A stretch of DNA of 24,598 nucleotides from JAZKIX01 sp040384645 (GTDB lineage: Bacteria > Pseudomonadota > Gammaproteobacteria > Burkholderiales > Burkholderiaceae_D), in assembly GCA_040384645.1 (NCBI GenBank), contig JAZKIX010000013.1, positions 1 through 24,598 of the forward strand, given 5' to 3'. Below the pieces are notes generated by a model. It saw only the letters and a list, made by a program, of their open reading frames with translations. It did no database searches and was not told where the DNA came from. The number at the start of each line of letters is the position of its first letter. The first letter of the stretch is position 1. The position numbers and the translations under genes are program-made. Shown here piece after piece: positions 8,298 through 15,369 of this stretch.

Positions 8298-8321
8298 TTG
8301 CAGCAATTTTAAATATCTCCC

Positions 8322-8720
8322 ATGTCCTCCGCCCTCTTGCATCCCCAATTATCCGATTGCCGCCGCCTGTTTTTGCGCAACTATGAAGTGTTCATCAACA
8401 TTGGCGTGTATGAATTTGAAAAGAAGGGCGAGCAACGGCTGCTCATTAATATCGACCTGTACATTCCGCTGGCGCTGTCGACGCCGAAGGCCGACGATCT
8501 GTCGGAAGTGGTCGATTACGACTTCATGCGCGACACCGTGTCGCGCCGCATGGCACGCGGCCATATTCATTTGCAAGAAACCCTGTGCGACGACCTGGCA
8601 CGCGCCATGCTGGAACACCCGCATGTACGCGCCGCCAAGGTGTCGACCATGAAGCCGGATGTCTATCCCGATTGCGAAGGCGTCGGCGTCGAAGTGTTCC
8701 AGATCAAGGCGGAGGCTTAA
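8322..8720 (+). CDS. folB: Dihydroneopterin aldolase (FolB)
   Basis: A 132-residue protein of the FolB fold: LFLRNYEVFINIGVYEFEKKGEQRLLINIDLYI, then DDLSEVVDYDFMRDTV and the VSTMKPDVYPDCEGVGVEVF end. FolB converts 7,8-dihydroneopterin to 6-hydroxymethyl-dihydropterin in folate synthesis. The glutamate in NIGVYEFEK and the lysine in STMKPD occupy the usual positions of active-site residues. The N-terminus has about 15 residues more than short FolB proteins, but no later ATG precedes the fold. It begins 24 nt after the SDR stop and its TAA directly abuts the ttcA ATG. Confidence 0.9.
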   Translation: MSSALLHPQLSDCRRLFLRNYEVFINIGVYEFEKKGEQRLLINIDLYIPLALSTPKADDLSEVVDYDFMRDTVSRRMARGHIHLQETLCDDLARAMLEHPHVRAAKVSTMKPDVYPDCEGVGVEVFQIKAEA

Positions 8721-9686
8721 ATGTCAGCAACGATAGAAGCGCTATTGCCCGACGCCAGCGCAGCGCCCATAGGTGAGCCGCCGGCCGAACCCGGCATCAA
8801 GCAAATGGAAAAAATCGCCTACGAAAATAATAAGCTGCACAAGCGCCTATGCCGCCAGGTCGGCCAGGCGATTGGCGACTTCAATATGATCGAAGACGGC
8901 GACAAGGTGATGGTCTGCGTCTCCGGCGGCAAAGACAGTTACGCCCTGCTCGATATCTTGATGACCATGCGCGAACGGGCACCGATCAATTTCGACATCA
9001 TCGCGGTCAATCTGGACCAGAAGCAACCGAATTTTCCGGCCGATATCTTGCCGGCCTACCTGACCAAGGTCGGCGTACCCTTCCATATCGAAAACCAGGA
9101 CACCTATAGCATCGTCAAGCGCGTGATCCCGGAAGGCAAGACCACTTGCTCGCTCTGCTCACGCCTGCGACGTGGGATTTTGTACCGGGTAGCTGATGAA
9201 TTGGGCGCCACCAAGATCGCGCTCGGCCACCACCGCGACGACATCCTGGAAACTTTTTTCCTCAATATGTTCTTCGGCGGCAAGCTCAAGGGCATGCCCG
9301 CCAAACTGCAATCGGACGATGGCAAACACATCGTGATCCGGCCCATGGCGTATGTGAAAGAAGCCGATTCGGCGCGCTATGCCGAAGTCAAAAAATTCCC
9401 CATCATCCCCTGCGACCTGTGCGGCTCGCAAGAGAACTTGCAGCGCAAGCAAATCAAGGGCTTGATGCGCGAATGGGATAAAAAACATCCGGGCCGGGTC
9501 GACAGTATCTTCGCCGCGCTCTCGACCGTGGTGCCATCGCACTTGATGGATGGCAAGCTGTTCGGCTTTAGCGACTTGAAAGCCGACGGCTTAGCCAGTA
9601 GCCTCGGCGATATTGCGTTTGATGAAGAGCCGTGTTCGACCGGCAGCGCCGTGTCGGGTGTGATTTCGTTGCGGGAAATTGATTGA
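8721..9686 (+). CDS. ttcA: tRNA 2-thiocytidine synthetase TtcA
   Basis: A 321-residue protein. SGGKDS (68-73) is the PP-loop that adenylates the target base. Cys143 and Cys146 in TTCSLCSRLRRG plus Cys234 in CDLCGSQE match the three cysteines that hold the TtcA iron-sulfur cluster. LGHHRDDILETFFLNMFFGGKLKGMPAKL is the family signature. TtcA thiolates cytidine 32 of certain tRNAs. A GGAGG site (8712-8716) and the ATG directly after the folB TAA fix the start and imply translational coupling. An N-terminal tail of about 30 residues precedes the conserved domain. Confidence 0.96.
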   Translation: MSATIEALLPDASAAPIGEPPAEPGIKQMEKIAYENNKLHKRLCRQVGQAIGDFNMIEDGDKVMVCVSGGKDSYALLDILMTMRERAPINFDIIAVNLDQKQPNFPADILPAYLTKVGVPFHIENQDTYSIVKRVIPEGKTTCSLCSRLRRGILYRVADELGATKIALGHHRDDILETFFLNMFFGGKLKGMPAKLQSDDGKHIVIRPMAYVKEADSARYAEVKKFPIIPCDLCGSQENLQRKQIKGLMREWDKKHPGRVDSIFAALSTVVPSHLMDGKLFGFSDLKADGLASSLGDIAFDEEPCSTGSAVSGVISLREID

Positions 9687-9802
9687 GGTGGGGGTATTGA
9701 TGCCCTCGAAAAGCGGCAAATTATTGGGAAAGTTCCCTCCCTTTCAAGGCGCTCGGCTAGAGGGGGAGAAGAAAACCGGGATCATCCCCAAGGATGGATA
9801 AT

Positions 9803-9815
9803 TGCCAATTTGGCA
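9803..9815. promoter_or_regulatory. Palindrome upstream of glmU, possible operator
   Basis: TGCCAA-T-TTGGCA is a perfect inverted repeat. It extends imperfectly outward (AATTGCC ... GGCACAATT). It is 145 nt before the glmU ATG. The binding factor, if any, is unknown. Confidence 0.3.
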
Positions 9816-9852
9816 CAATTAATGAGGGGTATATGCCAAAAAACCACCTCTC

Positions 9853-9900
9853 CCGCACGTTTTTAAAGGGCCTTTTAAAATACTCCGTGCAGTATATTTA
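9853..9900 (+). repeat. Dispersed intergenic repeat, copy A
   Basis: The 48 nt match copies B and C without gaps: CCGCACGT, GGGCCTTTT, then the core ATACT-N6-AGTAT followed by ATTTA. Similarity to copy C continues about 25 nt upstream (GGGGTATATGCC here, GGGAGTATATGGC there). It ends 59 nt before glmU. Confidence 0.65.
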
Positions 9901-9959
9901 CATGCCCAGGACCACTTTCCCAGTATTTCCCTACCTACCTTCCCAATAAATGGTGTCTT

Positions 9960-11336
9960 ATGAACGTCGTAATCCTCGCAGCCGGCATGGGCAAACGCAT
10001 GCAATCGTCGTTGCCCAAAGTCTTGCACCCGCTAGCGGGCAAAGCGCTGCTGTCGCATGTGATCGATACCGCCTGTGCCTTGGATCCGGCCAAGCTGTGC
10101 GTGATCTACGGCCATGGCGGCGATGCGGTGCCACAAACCGTATTGAAGCAGCATGCGGCCATCAAACCCACGCTGCAATTTGCCAAACAAGAACCGCAAC
10201 TGGGCACCGGCCACGCGGTGTTGCAAGCGGTGCCCTATCTGGACGATGCGGTGCCGACCCTGATCCTGTACGGCGACGTACCGCTGACCAGTGCGGCATC
10301 GCTACGCCGCCTGCAACAATGCGCCGGCAGCGACCAATTGGCAATCCTGACGATTGAACTGGATAACCCGACCGGCTATGGCCGCATGGTGCGCGAGAAC
10401 GGTGCAATTACCCGCATCGTCGAGCAAAAAGACGCAACGCCGGCCGAACAGGCGATCCGCGAAATCAATACCGGCATCATGCTGGCGCCGACTGCTTCGC
10501 TTAAAAAATGGCTAGCCGCATTAAGCAACGAGAATGCACAGCGCGAATATTTGCTGACCGACATCGTGGCGCAGGCGGTGGCCGATGGAATCAAAGTGGT
10601 TTCGGCACAGGCCGATGCGGTCTATGAAACCTTGGGCATCAATAGCAAAACCCAATTGGCTGAACTGGAGCGCCTATATCAACGCCAATTGGCCGATGCA
10701 CTACTAGTGCAAGGCGTCACCCTGCTCGACCCGGCCCGCATCGATATCCGCGGCAACCTCACTTGCGGACGCGATGTCAGCATTGATGTCGGCTGTGTCT
10801 TCGAAGGCGATGTCGTGCTGGCCGATGGCGTTAGCATCGCTGCCCATTGCGTCATCAAAAATGCCAAGATCGCCAGCCACGCCAACATCAAGCCGTTTTG
10901 CCATATCGACGATGCGGTGGTCGGCGCCGGTGCCGTGATCGGGCCGTATGCACGGCTGCGTCCCGGCACGGTGTTGGCCGACGATGTCCATATCGGCAAT
11001 TTTGTCGAGACCAAGAATGCCCAGATCGCCGCCGGCAGCAAAGCCAACCATCTGGCCTATATCGGCGACGCAACGATCGGTGCGCGGGTCAATATCGGCG
11101 CCGGCACCATTACTTGCAACTACGATGGCGTCAACAAATTCCGTACCGTGATCGAGGACGACGCCTTCATCGGCAGCGATAGCCAGCTGATCGCCCCAGT
11201 CACGGTCGGCGAAGGTGCCACGCTGGGCGCCGGTACTACTTTAAGCAAAGATGCGCCGGCCGGAAAACTGACCGTGTCGCGCGCAAGGCAAATGACGATT
11301 GAGGGTTGGGTAAGGCCGGTTAAATTGAAGAAATAA
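9960..11336 (+). CDS. glmU: Bifunctional UDP-GlcNAc pyrophosphorylase / GlcN-1-P acetyltransferase
   Basis: A 458-residue protein of normal GlmU length. The N-terminal uridyltransferase has the sugar-nucleotide motif LAAGMGKRM...LPK (residues 6-20) and YGDVPLT. The linker helix is followed, from about residue 250, by a left-handed beta-helix of hexapeptide repeats (VIGPYARLRPGTVLADDVHIGNFVETKNA, NHLAYIGDATIGARVNIGAGTITCNYDG). The C-terminal domain acetylates GlcN-1-P and the N-terminal one transfers UMP to give UDP-GlcNAc for peptidoglycan and LPS. GlmS, which makes GlcN-6-P, lies about 7 kb away on the same strand. No strong ribosome binding site is seen at the ATG; the protein alignment supports this start. 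Confidence 0.97.
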   Translation: MNVVILAAGMGKRMQSSLPKVLHPLAGKALLSHVIDTACALDPAKLCVIYGHGGDAVPQTVLKQHAAIKPTLQFAKQEPQLGTGHAVLQAVPYLDDAVPTLILYGDVPLTSAASLRRLQQCAGSDQLAILTIELDNPTGYGRMVRENGAITRIVEQKDATPAEQAIREINTGIMLAPTASLKKWLAALSNENAQREYLLTDIVAQAVADGIKVVSAQADAVYETLGINSKTQLAELERLYQRQLADALLVQGVTLLDPARIDIRGNLTCGRDVSIDVGCVFEGDVVLADGVSIAAHCVIKNAKIASHANIKPFCHIDDAVVGAGAVIGPYARLRPGTVLADDVHIGNFVETKNAQIAAGSKANHLAYIGDATIGARVNIGAGTITCNYDGVNKFRTVIEDDAFIGSDSQLIAPVTVGEGATLGAGTTLSKDAPAGKLTVSRARQMTIEGWVRPVKLKK

Positions 11337-11383
11337 GGCGGCTCTTCAGAATAATGCGAAGGACGCCACTTTCAATTGAGCAA

Positions 11384-11911
11384 TTAGTGCGTGACCCCCA
11401 GCGGATGGTCTGATTTTGCCGCTGGGATAGCACATTGGCTGAAGGCTTCGCGTATGTTTTCTCGCAAGACTTTGCTATTCCACGGTTTGGTATAGAAGCG
11501 GTAAATGGCGCCGCTATTGACCGCATCCAGCACCATTTGCAAGTCGGTATTGGCCGACAAGATGATGCGGAAGGTGGCCGGATACATATCCTTGACGCTT
11601 TCCATGAATTCGATGCCGGTCATATTGGGCATACATTGGTCGCACAAGATCACTTGCACCAGATTGGTCGCCAAAAATTCAAACCCTTCCGCCGCAGTCG
11701 ATGCCGCCAGCACGTGGTAACCATCAAGCCGCAACAAGCGGCTCAGCACCATCAACACTACCGGATCGTTATCGACGATCAGCAAGGTCTGGCGGCTGGT
11801 GTCGCGCTCTTCGGCAACGGTCGGCAGACGTTTATCGGCGCGCCAGATCGCTTCAAATTNNNNNNNNNNGGAAGCGGCCGGCTGAAATAGTAACCCTGGA
11901 TTTCGTCGCAA
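11384..11911 (-). CDS. C-terminal part of EAL protein: receiver domain (split by gap)
   Basis: Before the gap (11870-11911, wrong frame) the sequence belongs to the EAL end. From 11859 down it reads FEAIWRADKRLP, then a receiver domain LLIVDNDPVVLMVLSRLL ... ILCDQCMP with phosphoacceptor Asp91 (ORF numbering) and a FYTKPW lysine motif, as in RpfG/HupR-like receivers. I read this as the C-terminal REC of the same polypeptide as the upstream EAL domain: EAL domains normally continue SRPLP-x-x-x-F, and FEAIW directly after the gap supplies that F. A missing stretch of 8 nt, or 8 plus a multiple of 3, instead of the 10 placeholder N would join the frames. The stop is TAA at 11384-11386, 48 nt from the convergent glmU end. 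Confidence 0.75.
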   Translation of the reverse strand: MRRNPGLLFQPAASXXXXFEAIWRADKRLPTVAEERDTSRQTLLIVDNDPVVLMVLSRLLRLDGYHVLAASTAAEGFEFLATNLVQVILCDQCMPNMTGIEFMESVKDMYPATFRIILSANTDLQMVLDAVNSGAIYRFYTKPWNSKVLRENIREAFSQCAIPAAKSDHPLGVTH

Positions 11912-14226
11912 AAATGACGCTTCAAGAAAGCCAGTTGCGCCGCATTTTCTACCCCTTCGGCAATCACGCTCAGTTTCAGGCTGTGCGCCATATTGATGAT
12001 TGCCAGGGTGATGGCGGCATCATCGGAATTGGTGATGATTTCGCGGATGAAGGCAATGTCGATTTTCAGCGTATCGATCGGAAATCGCTTCAGGTACGAC
12101 AAGCTCGAATAACCGGTGCCGAAGTCATCAATCGAAATGCGCACCCCGATTTTCTTCAGGTTCATCAGCGCCGTGATAATTTCTTCGGCATTGGACATGA
12201 ACGATGTTTCCGTCAATTCCAACTCCAGCAAGCTGGCTTCGATTTTATGCTGCGACACCGCCGACCTGATGTCAAACTCCAGATCGCCCTCGAAAAATTG
12301 CTTGGTTGAGATATTGACGGCCACATGAATCGGGCCAAGCCCGGCGGCAGCCCATTGCGCAATTTGCTGGCATGCCTTGGCAATGACCCAGGAACCAACC
12401 CGCACGATCAAGCCAGTTTCTTCCAGCAGTGGGATAAATTCAGCCGGCGAGATCAACCCTTGCCCTGGCCGGTTCCAGCGCAGCAAGGCCTCGGCACCGC
12501 TCATACACCCGCTGATGACATTGATTTTGGGTTGGTAAAACAAGACGAACTCGTCGTTATCGAGGGCGCGGCGCAAGGCGCTTTCCAGATCAAGGCGTGC
12601 CACGGCTTGATCGTTCATGGCTGCGGTAAAGAAGCGATAGGCGTCACGCCCTGATTCCTTGGCGCGGTACATCGCGGTATCGGCATATTTGATCAGGGTT
12701 TCGGGATCGCCCGCATCGTCGGGAAAAATCGTGATGCCGATGCTGGCAGTCAGGGTCACTTCGTGGCCCTTCAAATTAAATGGCGGATACAAGGATTCGC
12801 GGATTTTATTCGTCACCACGACCGCATCTTGCGGGCCGTCGGGCATCACCAGAATAAGCGCAAATTCGTCGCCGCCCAGACGCCCGACAATATCGCGGCT
12901 TCGCAGGCATTGCACCAGCCGCTTGCCGAATTGGCGCAATAGTTCATCGCCAATCAGATGGCCAAGGGTATCGTTGACATTTTTAAAACGATCCAGATCG
13001 ATAAACAAGACAGCAATGACCCAATTGTTTTCGACCGCCTGCGCCAGTGCTTTTTGTAAGGCTTCAAAATACAGGGCGCGGTTGGGCAGGCCGGTCAAGA
13101 CATCGTAGTGCGCCATGCGCACCAGTTTTTGCTCGGCTTCCTTGCGCTCGGTGATATCGCGAATTACCACCACCATGATTAATTGTTCGCTGGAACGCAC
13201 GATCTTGCGCTCGATTTCGACATGGAACAGGGCACCGCCCTTGTGCGCCACCGATAGTTGGCTCTCGATTATTTCCCTGATCGCGATTTCACCATGATGC
13301 ACATCGAGCGAATCGAACACATGTTCGTCGGCTGCAATACCAAGCTGAATCGGTGACATGCCATACAATTCTTCACGGCTATAGCCAAACATGCGGCAGG
13401 CGGTATCGTTGACATCGACGATGCGCATGGCAGCGCAATCGAGCAAGAAAATGCCATCGGCGGTCGAGTCCATCGCCATCCGAAAGCGTTGCAAGTCTTG
13501 ATCGAGCCGTACTCGCAATGCCATTTCTAGCGACAACTGGGCATGTTGGCGCGCCACTTCTTCGTACAGGATCAGGTTTTCATAAGCCACCGCCAACTGC
13601 GTGGCGATGGTGGCGACGACCCGCTCATCGACCTCGTTGAAGTCGTCGCCGGCCGCTTTGTCGACCAGATACAACCAGCCATAGACTTTCTCGCGCGAGG
13701 CAATCGCGACCCCGAGAAAAGCGCGTTGTGGCGTATGTTCTAGCGGCAAAGACAACACACTGAAATCATCGCCATGACGCAAATGCACGGGCGAGCGTTG
13801 CGCCAGCAATTGGCCGAATATGCCCTGCCGAGGCGCCTGCGGTGCGCTTAGCCGGGGGCTGTTGATATCGGGGCCGCGGCTGGAAAAACATTCCAGCTTT
13901 TCGCCGCTGGCGTCAAGAATGCCAATACCTGCAAATTTGGCGCCGCAAATACTATGGCCCATGCCGCAACCGACATCGATCAGGGTGCCGGGATTGTGCT
14001 CGACCGCCAGCATAATGCCCAATTCGATCAGGGCAGTCAGGCGCAGGCCGACTTCCTGGGCCATGGCTTCGTCGATGCCCAGGTCCTGCAGCGCTTCCAG
14101 CACGTCCAGGTAGGATTTGCCGGAGGCGATGATGCCAAGTTTCGCATTCGGGCTGTCGATGGTGACGTGATTGAGCTTGTTCTCGCGCGCATAGGCCAGT
14201 GCGGCATAGATTTTATAGTCCTGCAT
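11779..14226 (-). CDS. GAF-PAS-GGDEF-EAL c-di-GMP protein (middle of a gap-split gene)
   Basis: In order from residue 1 of this ORF: about 1-63 an indolepyruvate oxidoreductase-like piece (see 14038-14265); GAF about 64-215 (LTALIELGIMLAVEHNP to LAVAYENLILYEEV); PAS about 235-355 (MDSTADGIFLLD); GGDEF about 365-535 with intact GRLGGDEF and an RSRD inhibitory I-site five residues before it; EAL about 545-800 with EALLRW, NIS, ELTE, DDFGTGYSSL and EGVE. Both catalytic motifs are intact, so it could make and degrade c-di-GMP. The reading after the gap at 11860-11869 (NLKRSGAPINVC...) is a frame artefact. The true protein very probably starts at 14855 with a REC domain and ends at 11384 with another. 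It is last in the kinase-receiver-effector operon. Confidence 0.85.
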   Translation of the reverse strand: MQDYKIYAALAYARENKLNHVTIDSPNAKLGIIASGKSYLDVLEALQDLGIDEAMAQEVGLRLTALIELGIMLAVEHNPGTLIDVGCGMGHSICGAKFAGIGILDASGEKLECFSSRGPDINSPRLSAPQAPRQGIFGQLLAQRSPVHLRHGDDFSVLSLPLEHTPQRAFLGVAIASREKVYGWLYLVDKAAGDDFNEVDERVVATIATQLAVAYENLILYEEVARQHAQLSLEMALRVRLDQDLQRFRMAMDSTADGIFLLDCAAMRIVDVNDTACRMFGYSREELYGMSPIQLGIAADEHVFDSLDVHHGEIAIREIIESQLSVAHKGGALFHVEIERKIVRSSEQLIMVVVIRDITERKEAEQKLVRMAHYDVLTGLPNRALYFEALQKALAQAVENNWVIAVLFIDLDRFKNVNDTLGHLIGDELLRQFGKRLVQCLRSRDIVGRLGGDEFALILVMPDGPQDAVVVTNKIRESLYPPFNLKGHEVTLTASIGITIFPDDAGDPETLIKYADTAMYRAKESGRDAYRFFTAAMNDQAVARLDLESALRRALDNDEFVLFYQPKINVISGCMSGAEALLRWNRPGQGLISPAEFIPLLEETGLIVRVGSWVIAKACQQIAQWAAAGLGPIHVAVNISTKQFFEGDLEFDIRSAVSQHKIEASLLELELTETSFMSNAEEIITALMNLKKIGVRISIDDFGTGYSSLSYLKRFPIDTLKIDIAFIREIITNSDDAAITLAIINMAHSLKLSVIAEGVENAAQLAFLKRHFCDEIQGYYFSRPLXXXXNLKRSGAPINVCRPLPKSATPAARPC
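11860..11869. other. Assembly gap (10 N) inside the EAL/REC junction
   Basis: Ten N of placeholder size. The frame before and after does not match at length 10 but does at 8 or 11, and the flanking protein sequence (SRPLP / FEAIW) is continuous EAL family sequence. Confidence 0.95.
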
Positions 14227-14265
14227 CAGCGCTTCCTGTTTGCGCGCCTGCAGGCCCAGCGGATC
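14038..14265 (-). other. Misplaced indolepyruvate ferredoxin oxidoreductase fragment
   Basis: About 76 codons read DPLGLQARKQEALMQDYKIY, then AALAYARENKLNHVTIDSPN, then GIIASGKSYLDVLEALQDLG, IDEAMAQEVGLRL. This is a conserved internal piece of the large fused indolepyruvate ferredoxin oxidoreductase, where GLRL is normally followed by YKVGM. Here it passes in frame into TALIELGIMLAVEHNP, the start of a GAF domain. On its other side lies the 10-N gap. Nothing else of that enzyme (about 1,150 residues) is present. The family call is from memory of conserved sequence. Whether this is an assembly chimera or a real fusion cannot be decided here; I favour misassembly because the piece ends at a gap and at a short motif (CTGCGCCTG) that both genes could share. 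Confidence 0.75.
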
Positions 14266-14855
14266 NNNNNNNNNNGGTTCGACAGCGCGCGTGCCAGCCG
14301 GGGCGCCATCTGGAATAGTTCTTCGTGATCCAAGGCCTGATTACCGCTCGACGGCACGATTTGCGCCATCATCTGCGAAATCATTTGCAACTCAAGCAGA
14401 TATTCGGTCATCTGGCCGTCAATGGTGCTTAACTGGCTGCCTTCTGGCGGGGGTGGCATCAAGCTGGGCAGGGCAGTGGCGGCAGTGTCCAGTCCCAACG
14501 CTTCATTGACCACACGGATGATCAGTTCAGGCTCGGAGGGTTTGGGCAAGACCCAGCGTACACCGCAAGCCAGCGCCATGATATTGGCTTCGTGCTCACG
14601 GTAGGCCGCGGTATAAAACATGATGGGGATGTGGGCGATGTCGGGGTCGTTATGGATATTGGCGACAAATTCATAACCATCCATTTGCGGCATCAAGATA
14701 TCGGCGATCACCAGATCGGGGGGCTCGGCGCGCATCATTTCAAGACCTGCCACGCCGTCAGCAGCCTGCCGCAGTCGATGGCCACCATAGCCCAGCAAGG
14801 TTATCAAGAACTCCCGATTGAGTACGTGATCATCTACTACTAAAATCGTGGCCAT
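14226..14855 (-). CDS. Receiver-domain N-terminal part of the split c-di-GMP protein
   Basis: Residues 1-120 are a canonical receiver: MATILVVDDH with the acidic pair, phosphoacceptor Asp52 in VIADILMPQMDGYEF, and Lys105 in VLPKPSEPE. A linker of about 70 residues follows (STIDGQMTEYLLELQMISQM ... APRLARALSN) and runs into the gap at 14266-14275. The last 12 residues of the ORF (IRWACRRANRKR) are an out-of-frame reading beyond the gap. Proteins with this REC, this linker and then RLTALIELG-type GAF sequence are known as single polypeptides, so I read this as the N-terminus of the REC-GAF-PAS-GGDEF-EAL-REC protein. It starts 86 nt after the CheY-like gene, in the same operon. The receiver is the likely phosphorylation input from the upstream kinase. 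Confidence 0.8.
   Translation of the reverse strand: MATILVVDDHVLNREFLITLLGYGGHRLRQAADGVAGLEMMRAEPPDLVIADILMPQMDGYEFVANIHNDPDIAHIPIMFYTAAYREHEANIMALACGVRWVLPKPSEPELIIRVVNEALGLDTAATALPSLMPPPPEGSQLSTIDGQMTEYLLELQMISQMMAQIVPSSGNQALDHEELFQMAPRLARALSNXXXXIRWACRRANRKR
14266..14275. other. Assembly gap (10 N) inside the REC-GAF linker
   Basis: Ten placeholder N. The sequence on one side is the REC linker of a signalling protein and on the other an indolepyruvate oxidoreductase fragment, so the join itself is suspect. Confidence 0.95.
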
Positions 14856-14941
14856 TATCGCCTTCCATTTTTTACTGCTTGGCTTACGCGTTGCTGCTTG
14901 CGCCTTGTGGGATCGTCAGGTCGCAGCTCGATCCACACCTG

Positions 14942-15340
14942 CTAAAGCTTATTCAATCTAGTCGAGCATTTGCTTTGCGGCAAGAATTTCTCAATCTGGG
15001 TCACAAAATACTCTGGCTCGATCGGCTTGGCAATATAGCCATCGAAGCCCACCTCCAGCAGTTTTTCACGGTCGCCCACCATCGCCAGCGCGGTGACTGC
15101 GATCACAGGGATATGTTGCAGCGCGGGCTCATTCTTGATTTTCTTGACGACGTCGTAGCCATCAAGCTTAGGCAGGTGAACATCGCACAGCACAATATCG
15201 GGCAACTCTTTCAGTGTCATTTCAAAGCCCTGTTCACCGTCGAAAGCCGATAAGGGCTGATAACCGAACGCCTCGATCAGATACACCACCAAGGCCATGT
15301 TCGTTGCGTTGTCTTCGATAACAAGTATCCGCGCTGCCAT
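14942..15340 (-). CDS. CheY-like single-domain response regulator
   Basis: A 132-residue protein that is only a receiver domain: MAARILVIEDNATN, phosphoacceptor Asp53 in VLCDVHLPKLDGYDVV, Thr83 in VIAVTALAM and Lys105 in GYIAKPIEP. This pattern resembles DivK and the receivers of hybrid kinases. A GAGGAG site lies upstream of the ATG. It begins 29 nt after the histidine kinase stop and precedes the c-di-GMP gene by 86 nt, so it is a likely phosphotransfer partner of that kinase and may act by protein contact since it has no output domain. Confidence 0.93.
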   Translation of the reverse strand: MAARILVIEDNATNMALVVYLIEAFGYQPLSAFDGEQGFEMTLKELPDIVLCDVHLPKLDGYDVVKKIKNEPALQHIPVIAVTALAMVGDREKLLEVGFDGYIAKPIEPEYFVTQIEKFLPQSKCSTRLNKL

Positions 15341-15369
15341 TGTTTCTCCTCACCAATCATGACCCATCA

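Larger units (their letters stand above)
9687..9959. other. ttcA-glmU intergenic region (no gene seen)
   Basis: It holds a CCCTCC/GGGGAG-type loose inverted repeat (about 9731-9768), a perfect 13-nt palindrome TGCCAATTTGGCA (9803-9815), and repeat copy A (9853-9900). No Shine-Dalgarno is evident just before glmU. Confidence 0.5.

Noticed and set aside
9808..9825. Sigma54 -24/-12 promoter (TTGGCAC before glmU)
   Set aside because: TGGCAC is present but the -12 position reads ATGA instead of TTGC, and the match is explained by the palindrome.
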